A stretch of 64,000 nucleotides of DNA from Candidatus Melainabacteria bacterium (GTDB lineage Bacteria; Cyanobacteriota; Vampirovibrionia; Obscuribacterales; Obscuribacteraceae), in NCBI GenBank assembly GCA_013288645.1, contig JABDBL010000004.1:1-64000 (forward strand), in the 5' to 3' direction. Of the stretch, positions 36,419-45,920 are shown in pieces; positions within the stretch are counted from its first letter, which is position 1, and every line of letters begins with the position of its first letter. Under the pieces are notes generated by a model. The model worked only from the letters and a program-made list of their open reading frames with translations. It did no database searches and was not told where the DNA came from. Position numbers and translations under genes: made by a program.

Positions 36419-36835
36419 ATGGTCATGCGCAAGGACGATCCGCTGACTGCTGCTAAATTAAGAGGCATCAGAGTAAAAGAGAACTTTCTTGAAGCAGAGG
36501 GTGGCTGTGTATCTGACAAAGAAGCCGCTCAAATTCTTGGTCTGACCAGGCAAAGCATTGCTAAGGCTCGTCAGAAGGGACAAGTTTTTGCCTTGCCTCG
36601 CGGACAAATTGGTTATACTTATCCGGTTTGGCAATTTAAATCCGGCAGATTGTTAACCGGCATTAAAGAAGTTCTAGCTGCATTAAAAGAACATGATCTC
36701 TGGATGCAGGTTTCTTTTATGCTGTCTGCCAATAGCCGTCTGAATAATAAAATACCGCTGGCCGTTTTGCGCAAAGGGCAGCTGGATCAAGTTCTTGAAG
36801 CTGCGACTGCGTTAGGGAAGCACGGTGTTGCTTGA
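36419..36835 (+). CDS. Orphan Xre/MbcA/ParS-like antitoxin (DUF2384 type)
   Basis: A 138-residue protein: helix-turn-helix segment (VSDKEAAQILGLTRQSIAKARQKGQ), then the Xre/MbcA/ParS-like toxin-binding region with YPVWQFKSGRLLTGIKEVLAAL and SRLNNKIPLAVLRKGQLDQVLEAATALGKHG. Such antitoxins normally precede a RES-domain toxin that degrades NAD+. None follows: the next genes lie on the other strand and overlap its 3' end by 49 bp. It is therefore an orphan, or its partner has been lost. A possible -35 (TTGACG, 36364) lies upstream. Confidence 0.75.
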   Translation: MVMRKDDPLTAAKLRGIRVKENFLEAEGGCVSDKEAAQILGLTRQSIAKARQKGQVFALPRGQIGYTYPVWQFKSGRLLTGIKEVLAALKEHDLWMQVSFMLSANSRLNNKIPLAVLRKGQLDQVLEAATALGKHGVA

Positions 36836-37374
36836 TAAGTTTGTCTTTGTAATGTATCGCGATCATTAATCCGTTCCCCGCTTCCATCGTGAACTTGCTG
36901 GGGATAGATATGTTCCCAATAATATAAATCAGCCTGTTGGATCACTTCTCCTAATGTTGGCCAGTTGTTTCCAATTTCAAATGGAGAACCGGCTACTTCA
37001 GTACCTGGTGGATCAAAGCGATGAAAATGATGTGGCGTAATATGTTCGCCGTGAGCATGGCTATTATCATAACGGAATACGTTACCTTCTTCTTTCATGC
37101 TTAAATTGTAAGAATAAGCGGATGTTTGAATATAATATTGCCCAGCTACATCGGTGATATTTAGTACTTTGTCAACATCCAGAACTAATCCACCGCGAAG
37201 ACAAATACGTCCATATATATTTAGAAACGGCAATCGTCTTTTTTCTTTTGGCCAATACCATTCTTCTTTCAGCCCAAGCTCTGTAATGACACCGTCATCA
37301 CAAAAGTGTTGCAGTACAGTTTCATGAATTGCTAAATACCGGTAGATGGGAATGGGAGAATGTTTACCGGGCAT
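36787..37374 (-). CDS. TumE-like (DUF6516-type) putative toxin
   Basis: A 195-residue protein. The central part (GGLVLDVDKVLNI.. YYIQTSAYSYNLSM.. GNVFRYDNSHAHGEHITPHHFHRFDP) matches the pattern of the TumE/DUF6516 family of toxin-antitoxin proteins, with a strand-rich fold and a RYDN...PHHxH stretch. It overlaps the end of the upstream 93-residue gene by 11 bp, the usual coupling of such pairs. The C-terminal ~45 residues overlap the opposite-strand antitoxin gene. Toxicity and mechanism are unknown. Confidence 0.6.
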   Translation of the reverse strand: MPGKHSPIPIYRYLAIHETVLQHFCDDGVITELGLKEEWYWPKEKRRLPFLNIYGRICLRGGLVLDVDKVLNITDVAGQYYIQTSAYSYNLSMKEEGNVFRYDNSHAHGEHITPHHFHRFDPPGTEVAGSPFEIGNNWPTLGEVIQQADLYYWEHIYPQQVHDGSGERINDRDTLQRQTYQATPCFPNAVAASRT

Positions 37375-37645
37375 AATCCTCTAACGTAGCTAAAACCCAG
37401 TAGCTTCGTTGCCATCTTCTGATTTCTTCGTCGTCACAATATTTACCAGAACAGATTGCCTTTAGCATCTGTTCTGTACTCATTTTATATTTCTGTTCAT
37501 ACTGAAATATTCTGTTCTTAAGTTCATCAACAGACTCTGATGGTGAGTCATCCCTAGCTTTATCGAAAAATTCTTTCCAGCGTTGATTTTTGTCTGTGTC
37601 ACTCAGCCCTTCAAGGTCAGAATATTTAGGTCGCGCAAGGGTCAT
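37364..37645 (-). CDS. Small protein, putative antitoxin partner of the TumE-like gene
   Basis: A 93-residue, charged and mainly helical protein (EGLSDTDKNQRWKEFFDKARDDSPSE.. KNRIFQYEQKYKMSTEQML) without a recognised DNA-binding motif. It lies directly upstream of, and overlaps, the TumE-like gene. The antitoxin role is inferred from this position only. ATG 37645 has a weak ribosome binding site. Confidence 0.55.
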   Translation of the reverse strand: MTLARPKYSDLEGLSDTDKNQRWKEFFDKARDDSPSESVDELKNRIFQYEQKYKMSTEQMLKAICSGKYCDDEEIRRWQRSYWVLATLEDYAR

Positions 37646-37982
37646 TGGCTAACACCCCAACTGATTAACTGTACATTACCCAATCTTATTATCCCAGATT
37701 ATAAACTCATCCTCAAATTAAATTCCCGCTTCTACATAGGTATTACCGCAGATTCTGCCTCGTTCAGTTATATTTTTCCTCTTAAATTGGATAAGCGGAT
37801 TAAATCATGCCAAATTTTCTTATATTAATTGAACTTTCCTAGCAGCAAAAACGTATCTATAAGCGTAAGGAAAGAAGGCTTAAGCACATAACCTATTTAT
37901 TGAAGGACTACAGTAGAGACGTTATATAATGGTTGTCATTGAATAGTGTGATGGAAGATGCTATTTTAAAGGATGTATTGCG
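37646..37982 (+). promoter_or_regulatory. Intergenic region with a candidate promoter
   Basis: 337 bp between the putative toxin-antitoxin pair and the protease-like gene. The left part is AT-rich with no convincing coding frame. Near the right end TTGAAG (37900-37905) and TATAAT (37925-37930) are spaced by 19 bases, a plausible sigma-70 promoter for the gene at 37983. Nothing else is recognised. Confidence 0.45.
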
Positions 37983-38363
37983 ATGGGATTAACCTATGCC
38001 AATATTCAGATGGAAAATTTATTCAGCAAACGAGTGCTAGAGACAAGAGCACTTGTTAATACTGACACGGTTTTCTTTGCTGTTCCTGAGCATCTAGCTG
38101 TTCGGCTTGGCTTTGATCTAAATGAAGTAATTACCCGCGAAATTATATTGGCAGACGGCAGTCGTAAGGCAGTTCCCATGGTGGGTCCACTTCGTGTGCG
38201 TTTTGCCGACCGCTACTGTGATTTATCGGCTTTAGTATTGGGGGACGAACCATTATTCGGGGCGGTACCAATGGAAATGATGGATCTGGTTGTTAATCCT
38301 GCATCCCAAACGATAACTGTAAATCCTGATAGCCCCTACGTTCCTGTTGCTCCGGCAAAATAA
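37983..38363 (+). CDS. Clan AA aspartic protease-like protein with altered active site
   Basis: A 126-residue protein with the layout of small bacterial retropepsin-like proteases, which usually begin GLTY and carry ALVDTGA. Here GLTYANIQMEN leads to RALVNTDTVFFAVPEHLAVRLGF. The catalytic Asp is Asn and the Gly is Asp. The rest of the family pattern is kept: REIILADGSRKAVPMVGPLRVRF, LVLGDEPLFGAVPMEMMDLVVNP. The strong conservation around a dead centre suggests recent inactivation or a binding role. In active members the pair acts as a dimer. Confidence 0.75.
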   Translation: MGLTYANIQMENLFSKRVLETRALVNTDTVFFAVPEHLAVRLGFDLNEVITREIILADGSRKAVPMVGPLRVRFADRYCDLSALVLGDEPLFGAVPMEMMDLVVNPASQTITVNPDSPYVPVAPAK

Positions 38364-38401
38364 TTTGCGACTAACGGCATCGGGCTTTCTTTGTCGTTGT
38401 C

Positions 38402-38791
38402 TTAATTATTGATGACATTGGATTTGCTGAGCAAGGCGATCAAAGACTCTAATTTAGCGTTAACCATAGTCAGTTTTGTTATTGTGTTTAATAAAAAATA
38501 GAAGAGCATCGCTACAAATATAACGAAACAAACTACGTGGACAGCTCCACTAGTATCGATTTTGTTAAGTATTTGGATCACCAAACTGATAAAAAGTACA
38601 ACCACCACAGAAAAAATCCGGTCAATTGGCTTTCTGTAATCTGTCATATTAATGACTTTGCTTAGAGAGTGAAATAGTTTCTTTTTATCTGCTTTCGACA
38701 ATCCTTGTCCTGCAGCTAATGCAGTTAATCGTCCTTCTCGAATAATAGTGAGCAGATCTTCTTTGGTTAATTGTTCCAATGGATTACTCAT
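38402..38791 (-). CDS. Small two-helix membrane protein, unknown
   Basis: A 129-residue protein with a soluble helical N-terminus (EQLTKEDLLTIIREGRL), two membrane helices (about 60-76, FSVVVVLFISLVIQIL, and 84-104) and a short C-terminal coiled segment (LTMVNAKLESLIALLSK). AAGGAGG precedes ATG 38791. The next gene downstream converges on it. No family is recognised. Confidence 0.65.
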   Translation of the reverse strand: MSNPLEQLTKEDLLTIIREGRLTALAAGQGLSKADKKKLFHSLSKVINMTDYRKPIDRIFSVVVVLFISLVIQILNKIDTSGAVHVVCFVIFVAMLFYFLLNTITKLTMVNAKLESLIALLSKSNVINN

Positions 38792-38887
38792 TTGACGGAT
38801 TTCCTCCTTGATATATACATCAGACAGTCTAGACCATAATCTTCCGTTTTCCTTAATGGTTTAAACTGTAAAGACTGCCTTCCCTTA

Positions 38888-38916
38888 TTTGACACTAGTT
38901 TATCGACTTGCTATTA
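38888..38916 (+). promoter_or_regulatory. Promoter P1 of the 16S rRNA gene
   Basis: TTGACA (38888-38893), a 17-bp spacer and TATTAT (38911-38916) form a near-consensus sigma-70 promoter. It is the strongest by eye in the window and lies about 225 bp before the 16S gene, as expected for rRNA. Confidence 0.75.
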
Positions 38917-38929
38917 TTCAACTTCGCTT

Positions 38930-38949
38930 GACCCCTTCAAGGGGGTTTT
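38930..38949 (+). terminator. Terminator-like hairpin just after P1
   Basis: ACCCC (38930-38934), a 6-nt loop and GGGGT (38941-38945) are followed by TTTT. The hairpin begins only about 7 bases after the predicted P1 start. It could block read-through from upstream or attenuate P1 transcripts. Confidence 0.65.
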
Positions 38950-38953
38950 TGCA

Positions 38954-38982
38954 CTTGGCTCAATTTTGTTCTAGAATTAAAA
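38954..38982 (+). promoter_or_regulatory. Promoter P2 of the 16S rRNA gene
   Basis: TTGGCT (38954-38959), a 17-bp spacer and TAAAAT (38977-38982) lie right after the hairpin. P2 would give hairpin-free transcripts with a leader of about 150 nt before the mature 16S. Confidence 0.55.
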
Positions 38983-39138
38983 TTGTAGACACCTTGGCCA
39001 ATACATTTGAACCCTGATAACTGAATAGCCATGAACGGCGCCTGTCAAAAAGAATTTGAGTAGGCAAACTATTCCGAATAGTTCTAATAGTTTAGCGATG
39101 TATGAAAGGCGAAAGCTAATCGCAAAGCTAGGCTTTTG

Positions 39139-40797
<1,659 letters not shown>

Positions 40798-40900
40798 TGG
40801 TCAGAAGATAATATCTGCTCAAATTGCCAAGTAAGTGGAGATAGACGGCGTCTAGTAATGGCTATTTAGTTATCAGCGTTCATCTGATGATTATCAAAAG

Positions 40901-40933
40901 AAAAAGAGGAAGTGGATATCACTTCCTCTTTTT
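40901..40933 (+). terminator. Strong intrinsic terminator after the 16S spacer
   Basis: AAAAAGAGGAAGTG (40901-40914), a 5-nt loop and its perfect complement (40920-40933) ending in TTTTT. A 14-bp stem with A- and T-runs on both sides works in both directions. It would end the 16S transcript about 250 nt after the mature end, before any 23S gene. Confidence 0.92.
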
Positions 40934-40968
40934 CTCAATGAATTGTTAAATGCTATTATGGAAAAACT

Positions 40969-41331
40969 ATGGACAAATGGATTGTTATAAATACTGCCGT
41001 TCTTGTTTTATTGTCAATTCTGGCATTAACCAAGGTTCTGTATTTAAAAAGAATTGAACCTTCACAACGTTACAGATTTACCCCGTATTTTTATTGGCTT
41101 AGTACGGCCTTGTTAATCGGCCTTTTAATCGCTTTAGCAGAAGCCTGCGCGCAGGAAAATTCCGGACAAATAGTTATTAACCCAAAAAATATAGCTATTC
41201 CCTTGGGGGTATTGTTTGCATCTCTTATGCGTATTAAAGCTTGCAAGAATTGCGGTGCAGTAGCGAATAGATGGTTTAGTAATAAAATCTTATATTGCTA
41301 CGAGTGCGGGTCTAAATTATCTGAAAAATAA
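40969..41331 (+). CDS. Membrane protein with C-terminal zinc ribbon
   Basis: A 120-residue protein with three hydrophobic segments (about 4-24, 40-60 and 74-88) and a C-terminal zinc ribbon: CKNCGAVANRWF and CYECGSKLSEK. It starts about 35 bp after the 16S terminator and ends 10 bp before a 21-nt remnant of the 16S tail, so it sits between pieces of rRNA sequence. Function unknown. Confidence 0.65.
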   Translation: MDKWIVINTAVLVLLSILALTKVLYLKRIEPSQRYRFTPYFYWLSTALLIGLLIALAEACAQENSGQIVINPKNIAIPLGVLFASLMRIKACKNCGAVANRWFSNKILYCYECGSKLSEK

Positions 41332-41341
41332 TAGTTCAAAC

Positions 41342-41362
41342 TGCGGCTGGATCACTTCCTTT
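41342..41362 (+). repeat. 21-nt remnant of the 16S rRNA 3' end
   Basis: TGCGGCTGGATCAC followed by TTCCTTT repeats the last bases of the 16S gene (40626-40646) with a single change in the anti-Shine-Dalgarno (CACCTCC to CACTTCC). A chance match of this length is very unlikely. It marks a rearrangement point inside the accessory segment. Confidence 0.8.
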
Positions 41363-41370
41363 TTACCCTT

Positions 41371-41835
41371 TTATTCATTTTTCACAGCAGTCCAAAAAGT
41401 CCGATCACGACCGCAGTTTGTACACTTTTCATCGGTCTTTGGGTCATCCCACCAGAGATTAGTTCCGCATTGGCAAATCCATTTGTATTTACCGAAACTA
41501 AGACAAGATTTTTCGTCCGGCTTCTTACAGCGAGCGCAAACTAAAACTGTAGTTCCTCTTAAAATTTTCTGACCGTTCACCGTCTCCTGGGAACAAACTT
41601 CTAGAATCGTAGCCGGAATTGAGCGATCATTGTTGTAGCATCGATAACAAGGAATGCGGTTGTATTTATATTGTTTTGAAGATTTTGGCTGTTTCCATTC
41701 CTCAACTGTTATGCAGGCTGGCCAGTGTTTTCTCGTAAAAAGAATAGCCGGGAAATTCTGTGGGAAGTGCTCTCTATCAAAGCCTTTGTCCTCATTTTCC
41801 TTAATGGAAGCCCAGCGCCAAAGTGGTTTCGCCAT
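41371..41835 (-). CDS. Zinc-ribbon protein, unknown function
   Basis: A 154-residue protein rich in Trp and Cys with at least three CxxC knuckles: PCYRCYNND, VCARCKKPDEKSC, and ICQCGTN with KCTNCGRDR near the end. An upstream minus-strand frame (ATG 41921, KKEDFKVGSKFRTSTGEWLVTQLDDFKVW) overlaps its start in another frame and looks like the true N-terminal part of a protein. Either the two are coupled genes or one gene split by a frameshift near 41835. The role is unknown. Confidence 0.6.
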   Translation of the reverse strand: MAKPLWRWASIKENEDKGFDREHFPQNFPAILFTRKHWPACITVEEWKQPKSSKQYKYNRIPCYRCYNNDRSIPATILEVCSQETVNGQKILRGTTVLVCARCKKPDEKSCLSFGKYKWICQCGTNLWWDDPKTDEKCTNCGRDRTFWTAVKNE

Positions 41836-41960
41836 ACTTTGAAATCATCTAACTGGGTGACTAACCATTCTCCAGTGCTAGTTCTGAATTTGCTACCGAC
41901 CTTGAAGTCCTCTTTTTTCATGATATTAACGGATCATATTCCGCTTTTGTTTTACTCAGA

Positions 41961-42118
41961 TCAAGCTGCCTGATTGATCGAGGGATTTTCCAGTGGCTCA
42001 ACTATTGCGTTAGACTCAAGGCCCCAGTATTCAATATCATCATAACTGTACGTCAGTGCGTGGTTACGCTGAAATGCATTTGCTTTTGGCGGCGGCAAGA
42101 AAGGAAGCCATAATACTT
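41961..42118 (-). pseudogene. Short coding remnant
   Basis: A frame without an ATG encodes a convincing-looking peptide (LPFLPPPKANAFQRNHALTY, then SYDDIEYWGLESNAIVEPLE) to a stop at 41961-41963. Just upstream another frame reads MVHRRKNKKYYG and may be its shifted N-terminus. Probably a degraded small gene. No family is recognised. Confidence 0.35.
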
Positions 42119-42218
42119 TTTATTTTTGCGACGATGAACCATAACGCTTCTAAAAATAGTCTTGAACCGACACTTTAATTTAAGTAAACAGATAAAGATT
42201 ATTCTAATTCAAAAGAAG

Positions 42219-43358
42219 TTATTCGGCAAGAATTTTTCTTAAATCAGAAGCATTGGCAAATGTTATTTCAAAGCCCGAGACTTTGCGCGAATATGGTTTA
42301 GTAATTTGTGGTGAGCAAAAAATGTTTTTGCCTTTGGGATAGTTGTCGCGAAATGCTGTTAATGCCCGTGTTTCAAATGCATCGGTATTCCATTTGCATT
42401 CCACGATATCGCAGACCGATCGCCCTTGTGGAATAACAAAATCAATTTCTCGTTGTTGCTTATCTCGCCAGAAATGGATGCCTGTATCTCCAAAAATGGA
42501 CATTAAAGTTTCTAATACAACATGTTCCCAGAGTGCGCCGCAATCTGGGTTGCGTAAATCTTTCCAGCCGCGCATATGTGCTACAAAACCAGTATCAAAA
42601 CCGTACGCTTTTTGTTGGGCAATAATTTCTCGCCGCCCACCAGCACTGTAAGGGCGTAAAGTAGTTATAGCATGAGTAACTTGCAGTACTTGCATATAAT
42701 TCATTACGGTAGGACGTGTTAGTCCGGTATATTTGCACAGATTAGTAAGTTCAATCAAACTACCACTGTGGCGCAAAAGTATTTCCAGCAACTTTAGAAA
42801 CCCAGATCTTTTCTCCACATGAAACAATTCTTGTACATCGCGGGCGTAAAATGAATCTATCCATTCTGCATAAAATTCTGAATCTAGCTCTTTAGATAAT
42901 AGTGTCGCCGGTAATCCACCACGAATTAAACGCTGCTTTAGATCTGCAATACCAAAAGCAGATAATTCTTCAACCAGAACAGGCAATAAATGCACAGTAC
43001 GCTTGCGTCCCGTCAAACTATCACGAAATTTTTTGGTGGCAGCTAGTGTTGAGGAACCGGTGGCTAGAATTTTCAAGCGAGGAAAGGCGTCGGCACCAAT
43101 TTTTAAAAGTTGACTAGGGTTAGATAGCTGATGCACCTCATCAAAAACGATCTTTGATGTGGTCACTGACTTGTAAAATCTCTCTGGATCTTCTAATTGT
43201 TCCCTTGTGCTTGGTAAATCACAATTTAAATAAAGAGCATCTTGATAACTTTGAGCAATGGTAGTTTTACCAACACGTCTGACTCCTGTCAACCAGAGTA
43301 CAGGAGCTTTTGCCCAGGTTGTGTCAATTGTTTTTGTCCAAAATGGTCTTTTAATCAT
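42219..43358 (-). CDS. AAA ATPase with DUF4143-type nuclease-like domain
   Basis: About 379 residues. The ATPase part has Walker A (GVRRVGKTT) and Walker B (KIVFDEVHQL), then ATGSSTLAA as sensor. A winged-helix segment (LTNLCKYTGLTRPTVMNYMQVLQ) follows. The C-terminal DUF4143 part carries the PD-(D/E)xK pattern EIDFVIPQG...DIVECKWN. Such proteins are common accessory genes in bacteria, without a firmly known role. ATG 43358 is preferred; ATG 43406 adds 16 unrelated residues. It lies between the two copies of the 16S-tail repeat, running against the 16S gene. Confidence 0.85.
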   Translation of the reverse strand: MIKRPFWTKTIDTTWAKAPVLWLTGVRRVGKTTIAQSYQDALYLNCDLPSTREQLEDPERFYKSVTTSKIVFDEVHQLSNPSQLLKIGADAFPRLKILATGSSTLAATKKFRDSLTGRKRTVHLLPVLVEELSAFGIADLKQRLIRGGLPATLLSKELDSEFYAEWIDSFYARDVQELFHVEKRSGFLKLLEILLRHSGSLIELTNLCKYTGLTRPTVMNYMQVLQVTHAITTLRPYSAGGRREIIAQQKAYGFDTGFVAHMRGWKDLRNPDCGALWEHVVLETLMSIFGDTGIHFWRDKQQREIDFVIPQGRSVCDIVECKWNTDAFETRALTAFRDNYPKGKNIFCSPQITKPYSRKVSGFEITFANASDLRKILAE

Positions 43359-43439
43359 ATAAATACATTTTACATTTAGACGGCCAGATGTAAAATTAAT
43401 CTTCATTAGGACGCCGAAAAACTAAGAAAAGTTCGGGAT

Positions 43440-43668
<229 letters not shown>

Positions 43669-43670
43669 GA

Positions 43671-43763
43671 GACCATCCGTATGCAATCAAAACCTACCAA
43701 AAAGTTGGCTTCGTAAGTTACAAGGAAGAACTTCAACCGGCTCACGTCCCCATGCCACAATAA
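43671..43763 (+). pseudogene. C-terminal fragment of a GNAT acetyltransferase
   Basis: The frame directly after the rRNA repeat reads DHPYAIKTYQKVGFVSYKEE and a short tail ending at a stop in 43761-43763. The HPxAIxxYxKxGF pattern is the last helix and strand of GNAT acetyltransferases. An in-frame stop lies just before it, and the rest of the gene is absent. The break coincides with the end of the rRNA homology. Confidence 0.7.
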
Positions 43764-43799
43764 TATTAAGCGGTCTTGGGAATTTTCGAGGCGCAATTA

Positions 43800-44405
43800 T
43801 TAGATTATCGGAATCTGCGGAGCAACATCGCGTGGCAGAACACCAATCAACCTTGGGTCATCGGCAATTTCAATTTGCCTTTTAAATGGACGAAACCCTG
43901 AGCGAACATAAAAACTGACTGCTGCAGGATGGTCATCTGTACAAGTATGCAACCAAAAACGGTGTATAGGATGCTCCCAAGCAATCTCTATAGCACGGTT
44001 CATGACCCGTCTTCCGATACCTTTACCTAAAAGTACATCTGTCAAACCAAAATAAGTTAGTTCGCACTCTGCTGTCTTGCGAAAATCCAACTCAAGAAGC
44101 CCTTCGTCTTGCCCTTTATATTGAACGGTATATATTTCCATAGACGGGTGACAAATTAAATGTTTTAGTTTTTCCTCTTGGAGTATAAGGCGTCCATACC
44201 ATAAATAAGATTCACCAATGCGTCGGAATAAAGTCTTATACCATTCTGTATCTGGAGTGATTACTCTCTTTAGCTCACAGTCCATGGGAGAAAGATCTTT
44301 TGTCATTGCTAACCTTTCACGCATTTCTAAATAGGTAACCACGCTTGCAATTTTGCCAGCCGGAACATCTATGCATCCATTCTCCAATTGAATTTTAGTG
44401 ATCAT
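43800..44405 (-). CDS. GNAT-family acetyltransferase
   Basis: A 201-residue protein with the GNAT core: acetyl-CoA-binding loop LLGKGIGRRVMNRAIEIA (about 127-145), strand RFWLHTCTDDHPAAVSFYVRSGF, and upstream EGLLELDFRKTAECELTYFGL. The first 70 residues are less typical. The acceptor is unknown: small molecule, protein N-terminus or antibiotic. It is separate from, and opposite to, the GNAT fragment next to it. Confidence 0.85.
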   Translation of the reverse strand: MITKIQLENGCIDVPAGKIASVVTYLEMRERLAMTKDLSPMDCELKRVITPDTEWYKTLFRRIGESYLWYGRLILQEEKLKHLICHPSMEIYTVQYKGQDEGLLELDFRKTAECELTYFGLTDVLLGKGIGRRVMNRAIEIAWEHPIHRFWLHTCTDDHPAAVSFYVRSGFRPFKRQIEIADDPRLIGVLPRDVAPQIPII

Positions 44406-44622
44406 GCTCTGCCCTCGCTGGAAGCGCTGTAATAATTGATTTGGTAGGATTTAATATCACAGCTCTAATAATGTGTCAATTCTGGCTGACTATCTCGATA
44501 ATATTACCATCGTGCAGCTCCTGCTTTTCATAATGGATCAAACGACGCCGATAGTTGTATATCGCGGCGAAGCCGGGCTGAGCTTAATCCCAAGCCTATT
44601 CCCACAAAAAGAACAGCAGGAC

Positions 44623-44985
44623 TTATTGGAGACTGAGCAGCAAAAGAAGCCGTTTTTCAACAGCTCGAATAATAGTGAGATCAACTATGCCCCATCGTTT
44701 GCGCAATCGCTCGTGTGAAAGACTTCGCATATGCTCACATTTGATATAAGATGCCTGTTTAACGCCTCCATCTGGTGGCTTAACCGGCACATAAGTTGGC
44801 CACAGTTTTTCTTTGTAGTATCTGGCTTTTGTAGATATAGGAATAGCAAAAACTAATTCGGAATTATTATTGAATTGATCGTCGGAGATGATCAAACCAG
44901 GACGAATCTCATCCTGCTCATGTCCTTTAGCTGGACGAAAGTCAATCTCCCAAATCTCACCGCGATAAATCTTGTTTGTAGGCAC
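44623..44985 (-). CDS. mazF: MazF/PemK-type toxin (mRNA interferase)
   Basis: A 120-residue protein with the MazF pattern: IYRGEIWEIDFRPAKGHEQDEIRPGLIIS (strand 1 and the RP motif), FAIPIST, YIKCEHMRSLSHERL and a C-terminal helix. Active members cut mRNA at short sequences. It follows the antitoxin gene by 5 bp on the same strand, the usual order. The protein appears complete. Confidence 0.9.
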   Translation of the reverse strand: MPTNKIYRGEIWEIDFRPAKGHEQDEIRPGLIISDDQFNNNSELVFAIPISTKARYYKEKLWPTYVPVKPPDGGVKQASYIKCEHMRSLSHERLRKRWGIVDLTIIRAVEKRLLLLLSLQ

Positions 44986-44990
44986 TTACT

Positions 44991-45299
44991 TTATTTATCC
45001 ACAATTCCATCAAGCAAAGTATTTTCATATAGACGTCTTTCTTTTTTCTCTTCATGCCATGCTTTTGGATTTGCCTTTAATTCAGTATACGCGCCAGCCA
45101 AATCTTCAAAAAACTCTTGTCGTTTATATTTTTTGATTATGCTATTTAATATTTGCGGCATGGTTTTAGATGTCTCAGAAGCTAAGACTTCCAGGAAAGC
45201 CTTGTCTGAAGCAAATATTCGCACTAAAGGAGTTTCTTGTTTTTTTTCTTTGAGCCGCCGTGGCACATTTCTTTTATTAGACTTTGCTGTAGATACCAT
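44991..45299 (-). CDS. MazE-like antitoxin
   Basis: A 102-residue basic protein. The central segment (LVRIFASDKAFLEVLASETSKTMPQILNSII) looks like a ribbon-helix-helix DNA-binding region. The acidic/basic C-terminal part (FFEDLAGAYTELKANPKAWHEEKKERRLYENTLLDG) is the toxin-neutralising type tail. It sits 5 bp upstream of mazF and would repress the pair. Confidence 0.8.
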   Translation of the reverse strand: MVSTAKSNKRNVPRRLKEKKQETPLVRIFASDKAFLEVLASETSKTMPQILNSIIKKYKRQEFFEDLAGAYTELKANPKAWHEEKKERRLYENTLLDGIVDK

Positions 45300-45416
45300 G
45301 ACTATATTCTCTATAAGTTACAAAATAAGAAACAGCTTTGTATACGACTAAGTATATTTAAAAAGATCTATTTTGTCAAGAAGGAATCACAGGTTGTTAA
45401 GCGCGAAAAAGACAAG

Positions 45417-45659
45417 TTATCCTAAATCGATCTTGACACCTGGTAATTTGCGAAACCCTTGATCAAAAGTTGCTACGGGCCAATTTCGTCCTTTGGCATA
45501 GGCAGCAATGAGACAATCTGCAAAATGCAGTTTTCCTTTCCCATATTCAATTAAAGCTGCCTGATGAATCTCATCATCAGTAAGCTCAATACCTGGACTT
45601 GCCAGCAAACGACTGATCACCTGAGCAATATTACGAGGAATATGATCACAGAAGCTCAA
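45417..45659 (-). pseudogene. VapC-type PIN toxin, N-terminally truncated
   Basis: Only the second half of a PIN-domain toxin remains. It includes AQVISRLLASPGIELTDDEIHQAAL, the acidic site LHFADCLIAAYAKGR and the last strand PVATFDQGFRKLPGV. The first ~45 residues with the initial catalytic Asp are missing, and a stop codon closes the frame just upstream of TTG 45659. No VapB is adjacent. The fragment overlaps a small opposite-strand gene. Confidence 0.75.
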
Positions 45660-45878
45660 GCTAAGGATTTACGAGCAAGTTTAGATTTAGTGGGTAAGCG
45701 TCAAGCGGATGACACTAGCCGTGGTAAGGTACTCATCTATTCAGAGGCAATTTATTTAGCTTCTCAACTCAATGATATAGATGACCGCTTCGTTTCTCTT
45801 ACTCATGGTAGTGCTTTGCCCCCACTCATCGGCGCGCGCTTTATTATAAAAGACAACGAAGTAATTATGTCTAGGTAG
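45645..45878 (+). CDS. Small hypothetical protein
   Basis: A 77-residue protein from ATG 45645 with GAGG shortly upstream (ITEAQAKDLRASLDLVGKRQ, then a mixed segment ending DNEVIMSR). No family is recognised. It takes over where the VapC gene is broken, so it may have arrived with that rearrangement. Confidence 0.45.
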   Translation: MTEAQAKDLRASLDLVGKRQADDTSRGKVLIYSEAIYLASQLNDIDDRFVSLTHGSALPPLIGARFIIKDNEVIMSR

Positions 45879-45920
45879 AAAGGTTTAGCATGTCTGCCGA
45901 CCATAGCCATAGGTTCGCAT

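Noticed and set aside
43669..43800. Possible start of a 23S gene after the second spacer copy
   Set aside because: The sequence has no resemblance to the 23S 5' end and instead encodes a GNAT C-terminus.
44473..44718. Plus-strand frame of 81 residues before mazF
   Set aside because: It overlaps mazF by nearly 100 bp, has no ribosome binding site and shows no family pattern.
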